DNA of 10,487 bases, taken from assembly GCA_903877345.1 (NCBI GenBank), contig CAIRDL010000039.1:1-10487 (forward strand), in the 5' to 3' direction. Source of the DNA: an uncultured Oscillochloris sp. (GTDB lineage Bacteria; Chloroflexota; Chloroflexia; Chloroflexales; Chloroflexaceae). Made by a program: the position numbers and the translations under genes. Shown in pieces: positions 6,069-10,487 of the stretch (positions within the stretch are counted from its first letter, which is position 1; every line of letters begins with the position of its first letter). The notes under the pieces were generated by a model. It was not told the origin of the DNA. It did no database searches and was given only the letters and a program-made list of their open reading frames with translations.

Positions 6069-6180
6069 GCTGACGGCTGACGGCTGACGGCTGACGGCTG
6101 ACGGCTGACGGCTGACCGCTGACCGCTGACCGTTGACGGCTGACGGCTGACCGCTGACGGCTGACCGCTGACCGCTGACC
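6069..6180 (+). repeat. 7-bp tandem array (GCTGACS), 16 units
   Basis: Sixteen contiguous heptads: GCTGACG six times, then a mix of GCTGACC and GCTGACG with one GTTGACG at 6132. Read on the minus strand the unit is SGTCAGC, which shares the TCAG core of the other arrays. It fills nearly all of the 150 bp between the convergent M20 peptidase and histidine-phosphatase genes, starting 5 bp after the M20 stop codon. No terminator hairpin is evident apart from the array. Confidence 0.92.
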
Positions 6181-6213
6181 GCAGCGATCAACGGTCAAAC
6201 GGCAAGCCAAAAA

Positions 6214-6855
6214 CTACAGCGCCTTCTGCCCCTCGCGGGTACTCGCCAGGGTGCCCAAGTGGCACGCCTCGCTGAGACTGACGAGGTAGGGCAGATCCTT
6301 CCCGTATTCGATGACCGAGATGCTGGCGTTTGTGACCCAGATCCGGTTGATGCGGTCCATGTTCATGCCGAGGGCGTCGGCGACGAGGATTTTCACCACG
6401 ACATCGTGAGTACTCACAAGGATGGTCTGGTCTTGGTGGGCAGCGGTGATCGTCTCGAGAAAATCAAGCGTGCGCTTCAGAATGTTCGAGAAGCTCTCGC
6501 CGCCGGGCATCTGCGAGCGCGTGGGGTGTTCGCGCCACTCGCGCAGACCCTCGGCGTACTGCGCAGTAATCTCATCGGCGTACTTGCCCTGCCACTCGCC
6601 GTGGTCAATCTCGAGCAACGCTTCCGAGTGCGTGAGCGGAATGCCGGGATGATAGGCGGCAATCGCCTCGGCGGTACGGGCGGCGCGCAAGAGTCGACTC
6701 GCATAAATGTGGCTAATCGTCTCGGCCCGCAGACGCTCGGCAAGAGCCGCAGCCTGACGCAGACCAAGTTCAGAGAGGGGCGCATCAAGCTGCCCCTGGT
6801 AGCGGTGAATGCGATTCCACTCGCTCTCACCGTGGCGAACGATAATCAGTCGCAT
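6214..6855 (-). CDS. Histidine phosphatase family protein (phosphoglycerate mutase-like)
   Basis: A 213-aa member of the histidine phosphatase superfamily. The N-terminus MRLIIVRHGESEWN holds the RHG motif with nucleophile H8 and phosphate-binding R7. ASRLLRAARTAEAI (52-65) supplies the second arginine region, LLEIDHGEWQG (80-90) contains the likely acid/base E82, and VSTHDVVV (147-154) has the second catalytic histidine, H150. The family includes cofactor-dependent phosphoglycerate mutases, alpha-ribazole phosphatases (CobC) and broad phosphatases (PhoE); at this length a phosphatase is more likely than the glycolytic mutase, but the substrate is not decidable. The ATG at 6855 has GAGG 6 nt upstream. 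The gene is divergent from the DagK-family gene, with 144 bp between starts. Confidence 0.93.
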   Translation of the reverse strand: MRLIIVRHGESEWNRIHRYQGQLDAPLSELGLRQAAALAERLRAETISHIYASRLLRAARTAEAIAAYHPGIPLTHSEALLEIDHGEWQGKYADEITAQYAEGLREWREHPTRSQMPGGESFSNILKRTLDFLETITAAHQDQTILVSTHDVVVKILVADALGMNMDRINRIWVTNASISVIEYGKDLPYLVSLSEACHLGTLASTREGQKAL

Positions 6856-6900
6856 GGGATGCCTCTTCTACGCTTGGGTGGGCTGGTCGCCCGCTTGGGC

Positions 6901-6906
6901 ATTATA
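6901..6906 (-). promoter_or_regulatory. Putative -10 box for the histidine phosphatase gene
   Basis: On the minus strand this is TATAAT, 45 bp upstream of the ATG at 6855, giving a leader of about 39 nt that contains the Shine-Dalgarno. I found no good -35 at 16-18 bp. An isolated TTGACA on the opposite strand at 6926-6931 has no -10 partner. Confidence 0.4.
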
Positions 6907-6984
6907 GCCGAAGGGATGCGCTGGGTTGACAGCAGGCTACGAGTCGCCGGAGCGCGTTGGGCGGGCCGCATCTCGCATCTCGTG

Positions 6985-6990
6985 TATAAT
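6985..6990 (+). promoter_or_regulatory. Putative -10 box for dagK, possibly leaderless
   Basis: A perfect TATAAT ends 9 nt before the ATG at 7000. A -10 box normally places the first transcribed base about 7 nt past its end, which would be at or within a few bases of this ATG. There is no room for, and no trace of, a Shine-Dalgarno sequence. Confidence 0.45.
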
Positions 6991-6999
6991 CGTTTCGCG

Positions 7000-7446
7000 A
7001 TGGAGCGCCAGATCAAGCACAATTCAGAAGTGGCGGGCAAGCCCATCCCATACCAGCGCATGGACTATCGGGTGGGCAAGCTGATTACTTCATTTCACTA
7101 CGCTTTCCAGGGCGTTTGGTACATGCTCCGCACCCAGCGCAACGCCCAGATTCACACGCTGATGGGCGCTATCGCCGTAGCCCTCGCGACGGTCCTCCGC
7201 CTCGAACGTTGGGAGTGGATCACGCTGCTGCTGACCATCACCCTGGTTTTGGCGGCTGAAGGCGTGAACACCGCCGTCGAGGCCACCGTTGACCTCATCA
7301 CCACGACCCGCCACCCGCTCGCGAAGGTCGCCAAGGATGTCGCCGCTGGCACGGTACTGCTCTGCGCCACCGCCAGCGTCATCCTCGGCGGGGTCATTTT
7401 CCTCCCGCACCTCTGGCCGGTGCTTACGGGGCTGCTAGGCCGCTGA
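7000..7446 (+). CDS. dagK: Diacylglycerol kinase / undecaprenol kinase family membrane protein
   Basis: A 148-aa integral membrane kinase of the prokaryotic DagK family (distinct from soluble DgkB/YegS kinases). Members of the Gram-positive type phosphorylate undecaprenol, feeding the lipid carrier of cell-wall synthesis; E. coli DgkA uses diacylglycerol. Motifs: SFHYAFQGVWYMLRTQRNAQ (31-50), three hydrophobic helices at about 52-68, 73-92 and 113-136, the signature EGVNTAVEATVDL (87-99) with E87, N90 and E94 spaced like catalytic E69, N72 and E76 of DgkA, and AKDVAAGTVLL (111-121). I use the ATG at 7000, just after a TATAAT box; an in-frame ATG at 7060 also lacks a Shine-Dalgarno and would still keep the conserved core. 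An UbiB-like kinase gene follows after 20-41 nt, probably on the same transcript. Which lipid is the substrate is inferred, not shown. Confidence 0.9.
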   Translation: MERQIKHNSEVAGKPIPYQRMDYRVGKLITSFHYAFQGVWYMLRTQRNAQIHTLMGAIAVALATVLRLERWEWITLLLTITLVLAAEGVNTAVEATVDLITTTRHPLAKVAKDVAAGTVLLCATASVILGGVIFLPHLWPVLTGLLGR

Positions 7447-7487
7447 GGTGTCCGCACCGGCGACCTGTGGCTTTCAACAGGCCGCCT

Positions 7488-9164
7488 ATGTGGCCGCTCG
7501 TCCGTCAGGCCCGCTACCTTGGGCGCTATCGCGAGATTGCCCAGGTGTTAGTGGGGCACGGCTTTGGTGCCCTCGTTCACCAACTGGGCCTCGCTTCACT
7601 GCTTTCGCTGCCCCGGCGCGTGGTACTGCGCGTCCCGCCTCCCGCGCCCCTCGGTACGGCGGCGCGGCTCCGCGAAGCTCTGGTGGCGCTTGGCCCCACC
7701 TTCATTAAGCTTGGGCAGGCGCTCAGTACGCGCCCCGACCTCATTCCTGCCGAGTATGTCCACGAACTCTGCAAGCTCCAAGACACCGTGCCGCCCTTCC
7801 CGCACACCATCGCCGTGGCGCTGATCGAGGAGAGTCTGGGGCGTTCCGTTGGCGAGTTGTTTGCTGAGTTTGACTGTGAGCCGTTGGCCGCCGCTTCGCT
7901 CGGTCAAGTTCACGCCGCCAAGCTCTACAGTGGCGAACAGGTCGTGGTGAAGGTGCAACGCCCCGACATCGCGGGGCGCATCAACACCGATCTGGCAATT
8001 CTCGCCGACCTCGCCGCGCTTGCCCAAGAACGGCTGCCCTTCGGACGCCAGTACAATTTGGTTGAATTGGTGTGGGAGTTCTCGGCGACGCTGCGGGCCG
8101 AACTCGATTATCGTCACGAAGGGCGCAACGCCGACCGTTTCCGCCACCTTTTCGCCGACAATCCCACCATCCACATTCCCCGTATCTATTGGGACTACAG
8201 CGAAGGGCGCATCCTCACCAGTGAGCGGCTCTACGGCTTGAAGGTCACGGATCTTGCGGGCCTGGCGAACGCCGGGAGTGATGCGCCTGCCCTGGCCCGG
8301 AGCTGTCTCGAACTCATTCTGGCTGAAATTTTCACCTACGGCTTCTTTCACAGCGACCCGCATCCGGGCAACTTTTTCGTCATGTCTGGCGCAGTCCTGG
8401 GCGTAGTTGATTTCGGCCAAGTGGGCAGCCTCGACCGTGCGACCACCCGTGCCTTGCTGCTGCTCCTGACCTCGATCATTGACCACGACACCCCGGCGTC
8501 GTTGCGGGCGCTCGAACGGTTGGGCCTGATCAACCGCCGCAATATCAGCCAGCAACTCCAGCGTGACCTTGATCGCTTCACCGAGAACTTCATTGACCGG
8601 CCCCTGCGCGAGATTTCGGCCCGCGAGACGGTGAACGATCTGTTGGCCCTGTTGCGCCGCCACGAGATTCGCATCCCCGGCCCATTAGCCATGCTGCTTA
8701 AAACCTTGGTGATGATGGAAGGCATGGGCAAGCAGATTGATCCGCAGCTGAATGTGTTTAGCGTCACCCGGCCCTACGTGGAGCGGGCCGTGGCCGAAGG
8801 GTTCGCCCCGACTGAAGTTGGCGGCCAAGCGTTGCGGGAGGCGCGGGCGCTCAGTGAAATGGCGGTTGAGTTACCCCACCAAGCGAGTGATCTGCTTCAG
8901 CGGATCAACGACGGGGTATTGCACATCCAAACCGAAGAGCGGGAGTTGCGGCGCGTGGCCGGGGCGATGGTCAGCGCCGCCAATCGCCTCGCGGTGGCCT
9001 TAGTGCTTGCGGCCCTGATCCTCGCCATCGGCATGGTGGCGATTGCTGTGGGCCTCGGCGGTTGGACGGGCCTTACACCGACGCTCCTGCTGAGTGTGGG
9101 CGGGTTTGCGGTACTCTTCACCTCGTTTGTGCTGCTGGTGGCGCTCCTGCGTGGGCGGGAGTAA
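7488..9164 (+). CDS. ubiB: UbiB/ABC1 family atypical protein kinase-like protein
   Basis: A 558-aa member of the ABC1/ADCK/UbiB family, proteins linked to quinone synthesis and membrane-lipid homeostasis whose ATPase function is better supported than protein phosphorylation. Numbered from the ATG at 7488: the family-specific KxGQ motif in FIKLGQALSTRPDLIP (72-87), the Ala-rich loop AAASLGQVHAA (134-144) replacing the kinase P-loop, the lysine of VVVKVQRP (K155), ELDYRHEGRNA (205-215), the catalytic HSDPHPGN (288-295) and metal-binding DFG (308-310). Two C-terminal membrane helices (about 499-523 and 531-555) anchor it. A GTG at 7467 would add seven residues but has no Shine-Dalgarno, whereas the ATG has a weak ACAGG 6 nt upstream; the start is uncertain. 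It sits close behind dagK. The symbol denotes the family; a ubiquinone role is unlikely in a menaquinone-using lineage. Confidence 0.93.
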   Translation: MWPLVRQARYLGRYREIAQVLVGHGFGALVHQLGLASLLSLPRRVVLRVPPPAPLGTAARLREALVALGPTFIKLGQALSTRPDLIPAEYVHELCKLQDTVPPFPHTIAVALIEESLGRSVGELFAEFDCEPLAAASLGQVHAAKLYSGEQVVVKVQRPDIAGRINTDLAILADLAALAQERLPFGRQYNLVELVWEFSATLRAELDYRHEGRNADRFRHLFADNPTIHIPRIYWDYSEGRILTSERLYGLKVTDLAGLANAGSDAPALARSCLELILAEIFTYGFFHSDPHPGNFFVMSGAVLGVVDFGQVGSLDRATTRALLLLLTSIIDHDTPASLRALERLGLINRRNISQQLQRDLDRFTENFIDRPLREISARETVNDLLALLRRHEIRIPGPLAMLLKTLVMMEGMGKQIDPQLNVFSVTRPYVERAVAEGFAPTEVGGQALREARALSEMAVELPHQASDLLQRINDGVLHIQTEERELRRVAGAMVSAANRLAVALVLAALILAIGMVAIAVGLGGWTGLTPTLLLSVGGFAVLFTSFVLLVALLRGRE

Positions 9165-9179
9165 ACACCGCCAGGGCTT

Positions 9180-9209
9180 TTGTTACATTCTGTCAATCTG
9201 TGGTATAAT
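9180..9209 (+). promoter_or_regulatory. Promoter of rpsO (extended -10)
   Basis: The -10 TATAAT (9204-9209) is preceded by TGG, forming an extended -10. The best -35 is TTGTTA (9180-9185), four of six consensus bases, with an 18-bp spacer. Transcription would begin near 9216, leaving a GC-rich leader of about 60 nt. The leader contains CGGGTT (9234-9239), able to pair with AAGCCCG (9245-9251) with one bulge. This is the best promoter in the window and suits a ribosomal protein gene. Confidence 0.7.
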
Positions 9210-9276
9210 ACCGCCGCTTAACGTCCCGAACGCCGGGTTACGCCAAGCCCGCGCGCGATTACCAGGAGGAGCAACG

Positions 9277-9546
9277 ATGGCGCTTGAAAAAGACGAGAAG
9301 AACAAGGTCATTGGCGGTTATCAGGTGCATACCAGTGACACCGGCTCGCCCGAAGTCCAGGTGGCCCTGCTGACCGAACGGATCACTCAGCTCATCGAAC
9401 ACCTACGCACCCACATTCACGATCACCACTCGCGCCGTGGCCTGCTGAAGCTAGTCGGGCGCCGCCGCCGCCTCCTAAACTATCTGCAGAGCCGTGACAA
9501 GGAGCGCTATCGCAGTGTGATTGATCGGCTCGGCTTACGCCGTTAG
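9277..9546 (+). CDS. rpsO: 30S ribosomal protein S15
   Basis: The 89-aa product is exactly the usual length for bacterial S15, an early-binding protein of the small subunit that contacts the 16S rRNA central domain. Recognisable S15 segments: YQVHTSDTGSPEVQVALLTERI (first helices, with the invariant T-D-TGSPE), HDHHSRRGLLKLVGRRRRLL (the His/Ser/Arg-rich rRNA-binding loop) and LNYLQSRDKERYRSVIDRLG at the C-terminus. AGGAGGA (9264-9270) lies 6 nt before the ATG, a strong site. It has its own promoter and is followed by a stem-loop and then pnp, the order found in E. coli and many other bacteria. S15 often represses its own translation by binding its leader; whether the short leader here does so cannot be read from sequence alone. 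Confidence 0.98.
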   Translation: MALEKDEKNKVIGGYQVHTSDTGSPEVQVALLTERITQLIEHLRTHIHDHHSRRGLLKLVGRRRRLLNYLQSRDKERYRSVIDRLGLRR

Positions 9547-9582
9547 GTAGCGTCTTGATGCCACATGGTTGTGTATACACCG

Positions 9583-9626
9583 GAAGCACCGGCGGTCACA
9601 GGCCGCCGGTGCTTCTGTAGTGTTTT
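9583..9626 (+). terminator. Intrinsic terminator / processing hairpin after rpsO
   Basis: A perfect 13-bp GC-rich stem, GAAGCACCGGCGG (9583-9595) with CCGCCGGTGCTTC (9603-9615), encloses a 7-nt loop and is followed by TGTAGTGTTTT. The T-run is short and interrupted, so termination may be partial, letting some transcription continue into pnp. In E. coli the rpsO-pnp spacer holds a terminator plus an RNase III site, and this hairpin sits in the equivalent position. Confidence 0.75.
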
Positions 9627-9641
9627 GCCGGGGCTGCGGAC

Positions 9642-9699
9642 GTTCGGGATTGGAGAGCGGAAGGGACCCCAGGGCCGCTCACGCTCTCCAGTGCCGAAC
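9642..9699 (+). promoter_or_regulatory. Long stem-loop in the pnp 5' leader
   Basis: Outer stem GTTCGG (9642-9647) pairs with CCGAAC (9694-9699). After a small internal loop, TGGAGAGCG (9651-9659) pairs with CGCTCTCCA (9682-9690), closing a 22-nt GC-rich loop. This two-part stem lies between the rpsO terminator and the pnp start. In E. coli, pnp is autoregulated through RNase III cutting of a leader stem-loop followed by PNPase action; this structure is a plausible counterpart, by position and shape only. Confidence 0.5.
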
Positions 9700-9705
9700 C
9701 CCAAG

Positions 9706-9743
9706 CCTCCGGTGTGTATTTTTGATTGATGAACCCACGGAGG
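9706..9743 (+). promoter_or_regulatory. pnp ribosome-binding region with possible anti-SD pairing
   Basis: The only strong Shine-Dalgarno-like sequence before pnp, GGAGG (9739-9743), ends 16 nt before the ATG, longer than the usual 5-10. CCTCCG (9706-9711) is exactly complementary to CGGAGG (9738-9743), so a hairpin with a 26-nt AU-rich loop could mask it. Confidence 0.4.
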
Positions 9744-9759
9744 AAGCTCAGAGCATTCT

Positions 9760-10487
9760 ATGACAGAACGACAAGTGTTCTCGGTCAGTGCCGAGATCGC
9801 CGGCCGCACCCTCACCCTTGAGGCAGGCCGGTTCGCCGAACAAGCCGACGGGGCCGTGACAGTGCGCTACGGCGACACGGTGATCCTCGCGACGGTGGTC
9901 GGCGCGAAGGAAGCCCGCGAGGGCATTGATTTCTTCCCGCTCACGGTTGACTATGAAGAGCGGATGTATTCGGCGGGGAAGATCCCCGGTAATTTTTTCA
10001 AGCGTGAAGGTCGCCCCACCACCACTGCGATCCTCACCTCGCGCCTCACCGACCGCCCCCTGCGCCCGCTCTTCCCCAAGGGCTACCAGAATGAGGTGCA
10101 GGTCATTATCACCACCTTCTCGATTGATATGGTGAATGACCCCGGCCCCCTGGCGATTGTCGGCGCTTCGGCAGCCCTCGCCATCAGCGATATTCCCTTC
10201 AAAGGGCCGGTCAGCGGTGTGCAGATGGGCTACCTCGATGGGAAGTTCGTCGCTAATCCGCCGATGAGTGACCTTGAACAGAGCCGGCTTGACCTGATTG
10301 TCGCCGGTACGCGGGATGCGGTGCTCATGGTTGAGGCGGGCGCGGATCAACTGACCGAGGCCGAGATGCTCCAGGCAGTGATGGAAGGCCACGCCGTCTG
10401 TAAGCAACTCTGCGACCTACAGGAAGAACTGGTGCGCCTCTGCGGGAAGCCCAAGCGGGTGTTCATTCCGCCGCCCACCGATACGTC
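9760..10487 (+). CDS. pnp: Polyribonucleotide nucleotidyltransferase (PNPase), N-terminal part
   Basis: PNPase is a trimeric 3'-to-5' phosphorolytic exoribonuclease central to mRNA decay. The frame opens at the ATG at 9760 with MTERQVFSVSAEIAGRTLTL and runs off the window after 242 complete codons, about a third of the usual 700 or so residues. What is present is the first RNase PH-like domain: GRFAEQADGAVTVRYGDTVI (23-42), FFPLTVDYEERMYSAGKIPG (58-77), the RNA-binding FFKREGRP (79-86), RLTDRPLRPLFPKGY (94-108), EVQVIITTFS (111-120) and GASAALAISDIPF (134-146). The linker helices begin near the window edge. The second RNase PH domain with the main active site, and the KH and S1 domains, lie beyond it. 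It follows rpsO in the standard order; the spacer carries a terminator-like hairpin and a second stem-loop, suggesting read-through plus post-transcriptional control. Confidence 0.97.
   Translation, partial: MTERQVFSVSAEIAGRTLTLEAGRFAEQADGAVTVRYGDTVILATVVGAKEAREGIDFFPLTVDYEERMYSAGKIPGNFFKREGRPTTTAILTSRLTDRPLRPLFPKGYQNEVQVIITTFSIDMVNDPGPLAIVGASAALAISDIPFKGPVSGVQMGYLDGKFVANPPMSDLEQSRLDLIVAGTRDAVLMVEAGADQLTEAEMLQAVMEGHAVCKQLCDLQEELVRLCGKPKRVFIPPPTDT

Noticed and set aside
5818..6210. Minus-strand open frame rich in SRQRSAV repeats
   Set aside because: It is created by the GCTGACS array and the antisense of the M20 gene; there is no ribosome site or homology.
6259..6999. N-terminal extension of DagK back to 6259
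   Set aside because: It would run antisense through the histidine phosphatase gene; the DagK homology begins after 7000.
7596..8663. 355-residue minus-strand frame inside the UbiB gene
   Set aside because: Antisense shadow; the sense frame carries all ABC1/UbiB motifs.
9748..10407. 219-residue minus-strand frame opposite pnp
   Set aside because: Shadow of pnp, whose + strand frame matches PNPase throughout but is cut by the window end.

Overview
The window looks like a core-genome stretch from a member of the Chloroflexota, probably a filamentous phototroph of the Chloroflexaceae/Oscillochloridaceae type. I infer this from the flavour of the proteins (the PNPase, UbiB-like and DagK sequences), the GC-rich coding, and the many short tandem arrays with a 7-bp period between genes. 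No alignment was run, so the lineage is an inference. I found no rRNA, tRNA, CRISPR array, transposase or phage gene.

Layout. 1-119 (-) is the 5' end of a gene whose N-terminus resembles type ISP restriction-modification / N-6 DNA methylase proteins. 120-527 is non-coding: a short AGATT heptad run, a perfect 72-bp direct repeat, a large hairpin repeat, and a TATAAT box before ilvD. 528-2219 (+) is ilvD (dihydroxy-acid dehydratase). 2220-2409 holds a heptad-repeat remnant with inverted boundary motifs and a 40-bp near-palindrome. 2410-2895 (-) encodes an uncharacterised 161-aa protein, divergent from an uncharacterised 319-aa polytopic membrane protein (3111-4070, +). 4071-4268 is almost entirely two oppositely oriented heptad arrays. 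4290-4901 (SRPBCC-fold protein) and 4915-6063 (M20 metallopeptidase) form a two-gene operon. 6069-6180 is a 16-unit heptad array. 6214-6855 (-) is a histidine phosphatase, divergent from 7000-7446 (+), a DagK/undecaprenol-kinase family protein, followed closely by a UbiB/ABC1 atypical kinase (about 7488-9164). 9277-9546 is rpsO and 9760 to the window end is the 5' part of pnp, separated by a terminator-like hairpin and a second long stem-loop.

Functionally this is mostly housekeeping: branched-chain amino-acid synthesis (ilvD), lipid-carrier phosphorylation (dagK), quinone/lipid-associated kinase (ubiB), and translation plus RNA decay (rpsO-pnp, a classic pair whose spacer is a known regulatory hotspot in other bacteria). 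The most unusual content is intergenic. At least five arrays share an exact 7-bp period, and several carry a conserved CCTTGTCTTAG boundary and are arranged as inverted pairs. The two genes without known function (2410-2895 and 3111-4070) are the best candidates for new protein biology. I do not see an obvious new multi-gene defence or metabolic system fully contained in the window.
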